A stretch of 64,000 nucleotides of DNA from assembly GCF_003086295.3 (NCBI RefSeq), contig NC_092039.1, positions 67,723,649 through 67,787,648 on the forward strand, in the 5' to 3' direction. Under the pieces are notes generated by a model. That model had not been told where the DNA came from, did not search any database, and saw nothing but the letters and a program-made list of their open reading frames with translations. Shown in pieces: positions 43,500 through 54,636 of the stretch. How positions within the stretch are numbered: the stretch's first letter is position 1; each line of letters opens with the position of its first letter. Position numbers and translations under genes: made by a program. This stretch comes from Arachis hypogaea. Lineage: Eukaryota > Streptophyta > Magnoliopsida > Fabales > Fabaceae.

Positions 43500-43660
43500 T
43501 GATTAGCCGTGCTGTGACAGAGTGCGTGAGCGTAGTTTTCACTGCGAGGATGGGATGTAGCCATCAACCATGGGTGATGCCTCCAGACGATTAGCCGTGC
43601 GAGTGACAGCCGCATAGGATCATTTTCCCGAGAGGATTGAAAGTAGCCACCGCTGATGGT
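43500..43660 (+). repeat. Diverged tandem duplication in E10
   Basis: GATTAGCCGTGC, GTGACAG, a GAGGAT word and GTAGCCA occur twice in order, roughly 90 bases apart. The two copies are diverged. Confidence 0.55.
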
Positions 43661-45322
43661 GAACCCCTATACACAGCTTGCCATGGAAAAGAGTAAGAAG
43701 GTTGAGTTGAAGCAGTGGGAGAGCAGGCATCCTTGAGCCATACAGTATCTCCATATGCTTATCTGAAATTCTCACCAATGAATTTACATAAGTATTCTAT
43801 CCCTTTTATTAATCTATTCTCTTATTTCTGTTTTCGAAAACCCATAAACCATTTTAATCTGCCTAACTGAGATTTGCAAGGTGACCATAGCTTGCTTCAT
43901 ACCAACAATCTCTGTGGGATCGACCCTTACTCACGTAAGGTTTATTACTTAGACGACCCAGTACACTTGCTGGTTAGTTGAACGGAGTTGTGAGCTTCTC
44001 TAACAGTGCCTGAAACTCTTTTATCACAATTTCGTCCACCATTTGTCACTTAAGCAAACCCAATAAAAATAAATAACCGAAGTATTCAAACCTCGGGTCA
44101 TCTTCTCAAGGAATTGTAGGGAGGTGTGTTTTATTACTGGTTATGGAAAACAGTGTTTTTGGGTTTTAAGAGGGTTTGAGCAAGAGAAATAAATTACAGG
44201 AATTAATAAATCAATAACTATAAATCTCTTGGCAAGGTATGAAAATTAGAATTCCTATCCTAGTATCCTTATCAGGTGTGCTGAGTATTGGGTTTTAATC
44301 CCACTTAATTATCCCTTATTAAATAAAGAAAAGTCAAGTAGACTAATTAAATTGATCCTCGAGTTTCAGTCAACTTTTAGAGTGATCCAAATTAATTAGC
44401 AATTGCCAATTTCAACCACTGCTGAGTTTGATAACTCAAGTATTACCAATTAATTAACCAAAGCCAAAAGGGAAAATAAATCATAAATAGAGCAAAACAA
44501 TCATGAGTCTGAAATACCTCAAATTATATTAACTAAGAAAATCCTAACATGAATGGTTCATAAGCCAATTGGGCAACATAAATCAAATACACATAAAAGC
44601 ATCAGAGTAAATAAAAGTAGAAGAGAAACATAAATTATTGAACCTGGTATGAAGAAACAATCCTAATGACTAACAGAAATCCTAAATCCTAAGATAAATC
44701 CTAATCCTAAGAGAGAGGAGAGAACCTCTCTCTCTAAAAACTACATCTAATCCTAACTATGTATGAATGTATGTTCTGATGATCTCCTGATTAATGGATG
44801 GATTCCCCAATTTATAGCCTTTAATCTGTGTTCTCTGGGCTTAGATCTGGATCAAAATGAGGCCCAAAATCACCTTCAGCACATTTTGTAATTTCTGCAG
44901 ATCGCGCAAGCCATGCGTCCGCATCAGTTGTGTTTTGCGCGAGTCACACGTTTGCGTCATCCATGCGCTCGCGTCGATGCTCTTTGTGCTAAGCATTCGT
45001 CCGCGTCGTCCACGCGTTCACGTCACTTCCAGTTACTTCAAAAACTCCATTTTGTGTTTTCCTTCCATTTTGTATGTTCCTTTCCATCCTCTAAGTCATT
45101 CATGCCCTATAAAGCCTGAAAGTACTGAACACACAAATCACGGCATCGAATGAAGGATAATTAAATTTAATATTTTTAAAGCATAGGAAACATGTTTTCT
45201 CATATATCATAAAACAAGGAAGGAATAGTAAAAACCATGTAATTTACATGAATAAGTGGGTGAAGATTTGATAAAAACACTCAATTTAAGCACAAGATGA
45301 ATCATAAAATAGGGGTTTATCA

Positions 45323-45360
45323 ACCTCCTCACACTTAAACAATAGCATGTCCTCATGCTA
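45323..45360 (-). other. E9 polypurine tract and pre-LTR hairpin
   Basis: On the - strand the hairpin TAGCATG-AGGA-CATGCTA (45343-45360) precedes TTGTTTAAGTGTGAGGAGGT, then the LTR. The stem differs from the TTGCTTG/CAAGCAA of other elements at two pairs, both compensated. AAGTGTGAGGAGG is a good polypurine tract. Confidence 0.7.
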
Positions 45361-47019
45361 AATCCAAGAGAAAAGAGTAAAGGTAAAATGGTAGAATCTT
45401 AAGCAATGCAATCTATTCTAAATGCAACTACCTAAATGAGTCATGCAATTCTAGTTATTATCCACCTATATATAAAGCATACATGTAGTCAAATTAATTC
45501 ATATCTTCAAGGAATCATATATGTACAATTAGGGCCAAATCATACTAAAGCATAGTCACAATTGAGTTGAGTTAAGATAGTTCACAACTTGCAAGACAAT
45601 TAATAATTAAACATGGATATATGAGAATGAGCTATTGAACCCTCACTGGATTTCGTGTTTACTCACTAATCACTCAGTGTTTGGGGTTAATCACTCTCTT
45701 CTTTTCTAGTCATGCTTTCTAAAACTTTGTTTTTCACCTAACCAATCAATAAATATTGAATATAGACATACAAAAATCATGAGGTCTTTTCTCAGGTTGT
45801 AATGGGGCTGAGGTAAGGGTAAGGATGTATATATAAGGCTAAGTGAGCTAACAAAGTGAATTCTTGACTAGTCTAAGATCTCACCTAACATATACATATT
45901 TTATATAATTTCATAATTCTTCACCTAGCAACCCAAACTTTTCCACTTCTGTGTTACATGCTTATGCACCAAAATTTATTTTTTTGACTTTTGTCCCATG
46001 TGCATTGATTATTTGTAATTGCATTTTGGGTAATTTTTGTATCCCCTTATTTAAATACTAATATATATATATATATATATATATTAATGCACATGGTAAT
46101 TTAATTATTTTGATTTCACATGAGCATGCTTCCTAAATTTACAAATAACTTATTTAATTTAATTTCCTGTTTTCCTATCATCCCATGCTCCCATAAAATT
46201 CTCCACACTTGAATTATACACAATATCTATCTTAAGCTAACCAAGGATTCAACTTGGGATTTTTAATTTGTTTTTCTGCTTAAGGTTAGTAATGTGGTTA
46301 TTAAACAAAAAGGGGGGTTAAAAGCTCAAAGTGGCTAACAAGGGTGACATAAAAGGTAGGTTTATTTAGGACAAGTGAGCACAAATACAAATAATGGCCT
46401 CAATCATATCTTGGTATGTATCTATATTCTATAATTTGGACATACAGATTAAAACAAAATAAAGATTGCAAGCATAGAAAAGAAGTGCGAAACACATAGG
46501 AATGAAATTTATGGTTTGATATAACCATACATTTAAGCTCAAAACTCATGAGCTGTGTGTTCTCAAGCTCATAAATCATATATCAGTTATATATGTCATG
46601 CAAGTAGGAATCAGGAGTTTCCATTTAACTCAATGTGAATCTTAAGGTGCCCCTTAAAATCTTAGTGTTTCTCCTTGAAGAAATGTTGTTAACTAACTAA
46701 CATGTAATGCTATATATACAAGGTGTGTGGATTGTTTTAATTTACTAAAGTTCCTAGTTTACTCTTTTATTTTCAATTAAACCAACTTATTATATGCTAA
46801 AAGGGCAAACTATACTAATTAATCCACTTAATATATAACTAGTAAACTAAAAGTGCAAATTAAGCTAAAATATCCAAGATATATATAGCCCAAAGTGCAA
46901 AATGCAAAAATACAACAAAAGCAAAAAAGAGAAACATGTGCAAATAAAATACAGAAAATGAACAAAATAAGATAAGAGTCTATAGTAGTTCACTAAAAAA
47001 TATGCCAGAGATGGCAACC
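45361..47019 (-). other. E9 spacer between two polypurine-like units
   Basis: AT-rich, non-coding. It contains an (AT)n microsatellite at 46061-46084. No ORF supported. Confidence 0.55.
46061..46084. repeat. (AT)n microsatellite
   Basis: About 12 uninterrupted AT dinucleotides in the E9 spacer. Confidence 0.95.
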
Positions 47020-47055
47020 TCCCCACACTTAAATAATAGCATCGTCCTTGATGCT
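47018..47055 (-). other. E9 second polypurine-like tract with hairpin
   Basis: On the - strand AGCATC-AAGGAC-GATGCT (47038-47055), then TATTTAAGTGTGGGGAGG. This is a diverged duplicate of 45323-45360 lying 1.7 kb upstream, directly after the env-position ORF. Confidence 0.65.
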
Positions 47056-47059
47056 CAGT

Positions 47060-48550
47060 CAAACTAGGTGTGAAGAAGTGTCATCTCCGGAAGGATGGGC
47101 TGCCAGTGTCTCTATGATAGGCTGAAGGTCTGCAATCTCTGTGAGTGTAGGAGGAGTGGTCTGCTGAAGCAAAGGCTCTGTCTGTAGAGGAATCTCTGGA
47201 TCTGCAGCCTATAGCTGGTGGTGCTCCTTATGATGTGGTGCAGTGTGCTCGGGTCCTCCCTGCTCAACTTGGGTATGTGCTTCCTCCTCATGATCACTCG
47301 CCTCTTCCTCAGATGTGTCTGATGGTGTGTCGGGCTCGGAGGGGATGTCGCCACCAGATCAGATCATCGGCTTGAAGTGCTCATAGCATCACTTGTAGCG
47401 ACGCTCAGACCTCTCATAACATCACCTATTGCGACGTTCAGACCTCTCAAAGTGCTGCTGGTGGCGGCGCTCCATCTGGTCTAAGTGGTCAAAGAGTCGG
47501 TGCACCAGAAGATAAACGGGCTCAGGAGCAGGTGTGGGTGTAGTGGATGGAGCTGGGGCAGTGGATGCTAAAGGGGCAGCTGAAGACGTAGCTGCCTCAG
47601 CAGAGTCAGTGAGAAAAGGAGGTCGGTAACCTAGAGCCTGAAACTTCTGACTATGAGGGATGATCTTTCTGCAGTCCGTGGCAGATGGCTTTTCATCAGC
47701 AACTTCCCAAGGTACCTCAGCTCGGTGACCCAACTGAGTAATCAGGAATGTAAACGGGAGGATGCCTCTAACATGAAACCTGGCCATGTAATGCCGAACG
47801 AAGCGGGGCAGATATAGGTCCTTACCCATCATCACACACCAGATGAGGGTAATCATAGCAGCTAGCACCTCCGTCTCATGAGTGCTCGGCATTACGTAGT
47901 TACTCAAAATCTGCTGCCATAGTCGAGCCTCATCATTCACATATATTATCCTGATTCCCTTGGGTACCACTGTGCTCTTTCCCATGGAACAGTAAGGTCA
48001 AGAGCTATAGCTCGTTTCACTGCATCCCATTCAAATCTCATGAATTTGATATCCTTCTTAGCTATTTGGTAACCGTCTGGCTGATCTGATTTAGATAGGA
48101 GCTGGAGGATGTCTTCTATGGCTCCTTAGTAACTAGAATTTGTTTGCCTTTGAGCTGTACTGCATCCAGGGATGTTTTAAAGTAGTTACAGTAGAATTCT
48201 CTGACCCATGATGAGTTGATCTCAGTCAAGTTTCTCTTCAGGAAGAACCAGGCTCTCTATTTAATTTTTTCTGAAGTGTATTGCTTGAGTTCTTCTAGAA
48301 TTTTGAGTGTCCTTTCCAGATATAGGTTCCTGGTTATGGCAAAAACTGGGTACTTCAGCTTACAGTATTTGTTTGCAAATTTTATTGGGTCAGCTGGAGG
48401 TACCAACTGATCAACTTTTTCCTGCAGGGTAAAGTTCTTTTCCCGCCAGGAATCATCATGCAAGATGCCAAGGATGGACATAGAGGATTCGCCTCTTTTC
48501 CTTTTTCCAGTGGTTGCTTTGCCCTTTCCTTTGCTTTGAGGGTCAGACAT
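47060..48550 (-). pseudogene. E9 env-position ORF, broken
   Basis: It starts MSDPQSKGKGKATTGKRKRG. It is open for 97 codons to 48257, disturbed by stops and frame changes to about 47985, then open again to 47422. Motifs: KYPVFAITRNLYLERTL, WVREFYCNYFKTSL, and the conserved second half (GIRIIYVNDEARLWQQIL; LIWCVMMGKDLYLPRFV; HVRGILPFTFLITQLGH). A Pro/Ala/Thr-rich stretch and a His/Glu-rich tail follow. It is the same general plant transposon protein type as the E1-E3 copies but clearly diverged. No membrane segment stands out. Confidence 0.78.
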
Positions 48551-50202
48551 CCTGAAAAGTAGAAATTCCAGGATATAATGGAAGAATAAAAGTAGGAAAA
48601 TAAGTAGGCAAATAGAATGAAAGCAATATAAGCACAGAGTGGCAAAAGAGCAAGAGAAGCATGAATTGAGTCAAATACATGTGCGTTTTGGATTGTGTTC
48701 AAGAGAAAAGGTCTGAAAATAGAAATCACAATCCAAAATATATGATAAGTGGAAGTCATGTTAAATAGGAAAAAATAGTGATCATGCCTTGAGTTAAAAG
48801 TTAAAGTAGTCAGGTAAAAAGAGAAATCAGAAAGTGAAAATGGTTAGTAGTTAAAAAGGAAGTTATGAGGTGAAAATGGTGATTTAAAAAGAAGGTGAAA
48901 ATAATGGCATGATAATGGGTTTCCTAGCTAACAATAAATTCACAAATTGAAAGAACAATCACTAATGGAAAAGGGAATCAAAAGGAGAATGAAATCATCA
49001 ATAATGCAAATTATTAACCAGGGAATCAAAAGGAATAAGAATGCTGGCCCGTGCATTCATGAATTGGTTTGGTTGTAGCCAAGTAGTGCAAAATACTAAA
49101 TTACCAAACTCAATACATGAATGGGGTAGAATGAAATAATTTGCAAAAAATTGGGCAGCATTCTGCCTAAAATTGGATGTTCCCGGGAAATACATAGCAG
49201 GATAAATCAGTTCATATAAAATTTAAATAATGCTGCAAAGAGACACAAATAACATGAACATGAAAGAACAGTGTAACAGCAGCATGAAACATGGAAGAAC
49301 AACATATGAACAAGACGATCATCACAACAAAATTAGAATCGTGAAATAGATAAAACATGTATCAAGAACGGTGCAATTATCAGGCCTAAATCCACTAACC
49401 ACATCCTAGCTACCTAACCACCTAGAGTCCACTACAATCATGCATCTCTAACTATCCTAATTTGAACAGAATCTGACAAAAATAAGCAACTAACTAACTA
49501 ATGAACTGGTAAAGGGAACGGTGTTCGGTGGAACCTGGTATGGGTAGGATCAGAATATGAGACAGAGAGGGGAGTAGTGGCGCTGGTGGCTGCAGGCAGT
49601 AGCACGGTGGTGGTACGGCGGTGGTCTGGATGGGGGTAGTGGCGTATGGTTGTGTGGTGGTGTTGGGTTAGGTTAAGGGGGGCGAGGAGGAAGATTGGGT
49701 CAAGGGTTGTCGTGGTGGCCGGTGGTGGTGGGAAGCGGCGCGGTGGTGGGGGCTCGGCTAGGGGCATTGGCGGAGATGGGAGTTTGGTGAAAAGGAAGGT
49801 AGGTGAGGGAAGAGAAGAAGGGAAGAAGGAAGAGAGGGGGTGTCGCAGGGTCGTTTGGGTGGTTGGGGGTGTTGGGTGCAGCGGTGGTACGGTGGTGGTC
49901 GGTGGAGGAAGGTTACAGAGGAGGAAGGAGAAAGAGGGGGGATGGGGGCGCGACGGGTTAGGGTTCGCGTGATTTGGGTTTAGTGGATTTAAATCCACGC
50001 GACCGCGTGGAGCACGCGATCGCGTGATTAGGGTGAAAGGGGTTGACGCGGTCGCGTGATTGACGCGAACGCGTCATTGTGAATTGTGCTAGACGCACAG
50101 TTCTAACGTCATTTTAGCGCAACTCTCTATTTCCATTTAGGGGGCCATAATATCGACGCGACGCGGACGCGTCACTCACGCTTTCGCGTGGGATGAGTGT
50201 TG
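48551..50202 (-). other. E9 leader before the env-position ORF
   Basis: Non-coding. 49130-49990 is the part that also occurs inverted at 40665-41340. 49500-49990 is purine/pyrimidine-biased (CCACCACC on the - strand), which produces spurious Pro/Thr- or Gly-rich frames on both strands. 49995-50190 is rich in CG palindromes. Confidence 0.5.
49995..50190. repeat. CG palindromes in the E9 spacer
   Basis: CCACGCG/CGCGTGG (49995-50010), the perfect CACGCGATCGCGTG (50013-50026), then GACGCG/GCGTC pairs. It continues after E11 at 52083-52205. The same GCGTC words occur in the E9 LTR at 44890-45020. Confidence 0.65.
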
Positions 50203-52077
50203 TGATGACAGGTCATCATATACCCATTTTTCAAGCTAATTTCACTTGTTTTATTAGTTTTTATGCACTTTCTTGCATCCTAAGTAAGTGATTTGGAATG
50301 AAAATGCATAACTTCTTTAAATCGAGCAACCACCATTAAATTGATGCTAAATCATGAGGTTTAAGAAAGAATTAATTGAATTTTAATGAATTATAAACCT
50401 TATGAGTTTAGAGATACTTTGAATGTTTGTTTTGGTTTCTTGTAGGTGAAGAAAGAAAGAAAAAAAGGAAAAACGTGGCTTAAGAAAGCGTGGCCCAAGG
50501 AGAAAAGAGTGTGGCGCATAGAAGGAGGAAGCAAATGTTGCCCTCCACAAGGGCACACTGCCCTCCAGGAGAGCAGCATAGTGAACCAAGCTTCCAAAAA
50601 AATTCTGCCCTGCCCTCTTCAAGAGCAATATCGGGCTCATCAAAGAAATAAATTCAAGGAAAAAGCCTACCAATGCTTGCCACAAGGTTCGAACTCATGA
50701 GCAAGGGGGAGTGGGGGAGCGCTACTCACAAAGGAAAATAAGCCAAAAATTGGCCAAAATGCTCCCAGCCAGTCTCGAATACGGATGCTTCACAAAGAAA
50801 GCAAGGAAGCTACACCACTTGAGCGCTACCTTGATGATGTCCAAGACTTGGCACGCAAAATATTTCAAATGCACCATGACGCACATTGCCCTGCCCTCCG
50901 CAAGGGCAGGACAGCATTTTGTGATGCTTGGCGCAGCATGTTGGCACGCACCAAGGGAGTCTCGGCCAGCAGCAGCACGCACGGGCAGCAAGCTTGGCGC
51001 ACCATGAAAACTCTGCCCTGCCCTCCACAAGGGCAGGGCAGCCTCCTGGAAGCCACTTTTCTCATGGGCTGAAATTGGATAAAAAATTCCAATTTAATTC
51101 ATTTCTTCACCAAATCAAAAGCCCATCAAAATTCCAAAATCCAAGAATAGAAAGTGTATAAGTAGGAGCTAGTTTTATGTAATTGGGGGGTTGGAGACTT
51201 TATTTTTGAATTTTCCTTTCTACTTGCATTTTAATTTTGAACTTTGGAATTTCTTAGAGAATTGGGAAGGAGAATTGATCTCTCTTCTTCCTGGTTCCTG
51301 CTTGAGCACTTTTTACTTTTCTTGCTTTGGATCTTGGGTGAAGAATTGAAGAACTTCTGTTTCAATCTCACCTTGAGATCTCTTCTTAAATTTTCTGCAT
51401 AATTGAATTCTACTTTCTATTCATTTCGTCTTCTTCTGTGATTTCTGCAATTTGCTTTCCTTTATTTCTTTTGCAATTGTTCTTGTTGGATCAAGGAAGG
51501 ATTTGAGATCTAGACTTGTTATCTAGTCTCCTCCACTCCTGAGATCTTCAATCACTTTTAATTTGCTGCAACTTAAGCATTGCTTTTCTGTTCTAAATTC
51601 TTCAAGGCATTTTACTCTTCTGTTTGAGATTTACTTTACTGCAATTCAATTTTCTCTTTTATGTTCAATGCAATTTACCTTTGCTGGTTTAAATTCTGCA
51701 ATCCCAACTCCCAATTCCTTTTATGATTCAAGCAATTTACATTTCTTGCACTCTAAGCTTCAGTTATTTACATTTCTTGCAATCTAAGTTTCTGCACTTT
51801 ATCTTACTTGCAATTTAAGCTTCAGTTTCCTTTACTCTCCTGCTCTTTAATTTACTGCAATTCTCCCATCTCCCTTTACATTCCAAGCAATTTAGTTTCT
51901 GTTAATGATAAACCACTCAACCAATACTTGATTCGCTTGACAAAATCAACCACTGAACTAAAATTGCTCAATCCTTCAATCCCTGTGGGATCGACCTCAC
52001 TCCCGTGAGTTTTATTACTTGATGCGACCCGGTACACTTGCCGGTGAGTTTTGTGTTGGATCGTTTTGCACACATCA
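50203..52077 (+). mobile_element. E11: solo LTR of another family (1875 bp)
   Basis: It starts TGATGACAGGTCATCA, itself a perfect palindrome, and ends ..GCACACATCA, with a perfect duplication TGTTG (50198-50202, 52078-52082). The GCCCTGCCC hairpin series lies at 50538-51041. The 3'-end two-hairpin core is at 51996-52044 (CTCAC/GTGAG; CCGG/CCGG). No internal region. Confidence 0.93.
50538..51041 (+). repeat. GCCCTGCCC hairpin series in E11
   Basis: Four inverted repeats: 50538-50575 (GCCCTcc..aaGGGC and relatives), about 50607-50630, about 50890-50912, and the best at 51013-51041 with perfect 12-base arms CTGCCCTGCCCT around CCACA. Confidence 0.75.
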
Positions 52078-52340
52078 TGTTGCGTAAGTGACGCTTTCGC
52101 GTCAGTGGGCCGTTTTGTGCTAAACGCACACCAGCCGCATGATTCCAGCCCAACTTTCTGGGCGTTGGATCCTTACGCCGATTTCCATTCCACGACCACG
52201 CGTGGCCTGCGCGCTCGCGTTAGGTGATGATTTTTTTTATGCAGTATGCAGAATGCAGATGCAATGAATGTTATGCACAATTCCAGGTTCAATCAGAATT
52301 CAAAAACAGACTAAAATGGAGAAGAAACGATCATACCATG

Positions 52341-52389
52341 GTGGGTTGTCTCCCACCTAGCACTTTTAGTTAAAGTCCTTAAGTTGGAC
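52341..52389 (-). other. E9 post-stop two-hairpin module
   Basis: On the - strand GTCC-AACTTAA-GGAC (52375-52389), linker, then GTGGG-AGACAA-CCCAC (52341-52356). Both stems differ from E5 by compensated pairs. It begins about 20 bases after the polyprotein stop at 52408-52410. Confidence 0.75.
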
Positions 52390-52407
52390 ATTTGGGTGAG
52401 CTTCTTG

Positions 52408-53481
52408 TTATGGTGGCTTGTGCTTGAATTCATCCAAGAATCTCCACCAATGTTTAGAATGCCAGCATCCTCCGGGGTCCAAAACAAGGCACGTAAAGCC
52501 TTTGAGCAGTTTCAAATAGGTTTCCAGGCTCCCGGGGTGTTGAATGTCAGAACAGATTCCAGGATCCCAAATTTTGCTTTAACACCCGTTTTTGTCTTGA
52601 TCTGTATTTTTCCAGTCGGGTGATACATAATCTGAATTCTCACTGTAGTGACCAAACAGCTTCCAAGATCCTTTCAATTGAGCTTGACACCAATCCTTGC
52701 ACCTCAAATTGAAGTGTGAAATCTCATTGAATCTCGCATACCAGCTCTGAGTGCGAGTCATTTCTCTTTTACTCTTAAAGCCACAGAGAGCTCTAAGCTG
52801 GCTATCTGTTTCAAGTAAACCATATTCAAGTGGAAAAGTAAAGATTAAAGCTAAGGATTTTACCCACTTGAAGTTTGTGTTGGGTGGTAATGGCCTTGGG
52901 ATAGGTGTTTTCAGTGGTTTTGCAAGCTCTACTCCCTTGTGTTCTTATGTGAATTCCCCCACTTCTTTGCAAACTTCTTCAATTTCAACCATGTCTTGAT
53001 CAAAGTCTTCGATATCTTCCTCATCACTTGAGTCATAATTGGGAGGTTGAGAAAAGTCTACCTCTGCATCATCTTCGTATTCACTTGGGGAAGATTCTTC
53101 TATCTCACAGAATTCACTTGCAGATGCAAGTTCATTACTAAGAGAACTTGACTTGTGATTATCATCATCAAGGAAACTTATGTCTTGGGTTATTCCGCCT
53201 AGTTCTTCATAGTATACCTGCCTTGGAGGTTGTGCACTATCCTCCTTAGCGTCAATTGTAACATCCTTGACGGAGTCTTTCACAACTCTGGATTCCCGTG
53301 GAGGTTCAGTATCTCCTAAATTTTCAACCAACTCTTTTCTTCTACAATGACAGCGTCCTCTACTTGTTCTAGTATGAAGTTATGCTCTATACTGTCCACT
53401 GGGAATTCTAGTGTCTCCTTCATACTACGTTCTTCATTAGATTCTCCACATGGAGCTATGGAAGTTCCTTGAGTGTCTGAA
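52408..53481 (-). pseudogene. E9 polyprotein, C-terminal part with an unassigned Trp/Cys-rich domain
   Basis: It continues the frame cut by E12. After a frameshift near 53335 it reads a long acidic stretch (DDDNHKSSSLSNELASASE; EEDIEDFDQDMVEIEEV), then one stop (TAA near 52945-52947). The frame then continues into a conserved-looking domain: WVKSLALIFTFPLEYGLLE, QLRALCGFKSKREM, WYARFNEISHFNLRCKDW, QAQLKGSWKLF. After another frame change near 52590 comes WHSKHWWRFLDEFKHKPP and the stop at 52408-52410. I cannot assign this domain; it is neither RT nor integrase. Its persistence in a non-autonomous element suggests it was selected. Confidence 0.65.
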
Positions 53482-54636
53482 TATAACAACCCTGATTTTC
53501 GAGTACGTGAGATCTTTCCTGAAAGTACGGATTTCTCCAGAGGATCAGTAAGGGGAGAACCTCTGATATATCATCAAGTATTTCAATCCTCATTGTCATT
53601 ATGTCATCTTTAAGCTAGAACCTTTTCCGAGGCAAGCTCGATAATGCAGTCACAAAGAACATAGTTTTTGAATCGTATCGGTTAGGAGTTTTGATCCGGT
53701 TTTTCGTAAATAGTCTCAGTTTGACAAATCGGACTCGATTCATGAGAAAAGAGAGATAATAGGGTAATATTATCATTATATTAGTATTAGAAGCTGCTTG
53801 AATAATATTATAAGGTTACCTGGTCAGTTTTAGTTAAAAATAGAAAATCGATTTAACCGGATTCACAATTTACTGGTACAGTTTAGCACCAGCACTCTCT
53901 GATGACTTTAGCAATGCTAAGGTCTCATCATACATGTTTTATTCTCATAATAAATATGTTACTAGTATCATTTATGCTAGTAGCTCAGAAAATAAGTTTT
54001 AGAGATGTTTTCACAAGTGTTCCGATACACCTAGTTTTAGTAGTTATACACCTGAGATATTTTAATATTATTTTAATCCACCTCCAAGCCAACCAATCAC
54101 AACTCACCCTACACCCCCAAAACCCCCAAGTCTGGTTCATTTGCTCCTTGTGGCCGAAATTTCCAAGAGAGAAAAAGAGAGAAAAGTTCTTAGTTCCAAA
54201 TCTTCAAAGCTTGATTTCTGCTGAACTAAAACTCAAATCTAAATTCCAATCCGACCAAAATGATCCTCTCTTCTTTCTCCACATGATCATATGACTTATT
54301 AAGGTTGGAATCAAGGTGAGTTGGCTGCACCATCTCTCTTTTGATTCGGTTTCAAGGAAACATGCTCAAACATGTATTTTCTTGATGTTCTTCCTTAGGA
54401 ATCATGCTTAACTTGACTTGAGGGCCAAGAAACATGACTTTCCAGCAAGTTTAAGGTTAGAAATCACTTCCTAACATGCTGAGTGAGATTTGGTTAGTTG
54501 AGAGTTTTTGGATTTAAAGTTGTTCTTGATGTGATTTAGGAGGAAAAAATGCTAAAGGACCACCTGAAAGTCTAATTGAATTAGGAGCAGCAAAATCAGG
54601 TAGGATGTCATGAAATTAATCTTGATTATTTGTGCT
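53482..54636 (+). repeat. E12 5' LTR fragment
   Basis: It starts TATAACAACCCTGATTTTCG; the 3' copy starts TGTAACAACC. It aligns with 56534-57686 with several dozen differences (about 3 percent by eye). It ends abruptly at ..GATTATTTGT and joins pol, so about 2.7 kb of LTR is missing. Confidence 0.9.

Larger units (their letters stand above)
42269..44041 (+). mobile_element. E10: solo FIDEL-like LTR in the E9 LTR (1773 bp)
   Basis: It starts TGATGAGCGG and ends ..TTTCGTCCACCA, with a perfect 5-bp duplication TTTGT (42264-42268, 44042-44046). TATA box TATAAATA at 42867-42874. The 3'-end hairpin core is CCTTAC (43925-43930)/GTAAGG (43935-43940) and CCAG/CTGG (43958-43973). Two internal tandem duplications explain part of its extra length over the other FIDEL-like LTRs here. 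Confidence 0.95.
42162..45322 (-). repeat. E9 3' LTR, carrying the solo LTR E10
   Basis: On the - strand it starts TGATAAACCCC at 45322 and ends ..GTTCATCA at 42162. Without E10 and one target copy it is about 1.38 kb. The distal part matches the E7 LTR (GTATTCAAACCTCGGGTC). CG-rich words occur at 44890-45020. Confidence 0.8.

Noticed and set aside
49498..49998. Pro/Thr-rich 166-codon ORF (-) and Gly/Arg-rich 108-codon ORF (+)
   Set aside because: Both arise from the same purine/pyrimidine-biased low-complexity leader; neither has a recognisable domain.
51563..52008. Short ORFs in the E11 LTR (74 and 66 codons)
   Set aside because: AT-rich repetitive TTTACTGCAATT-type sequence in an LTR, no domain.
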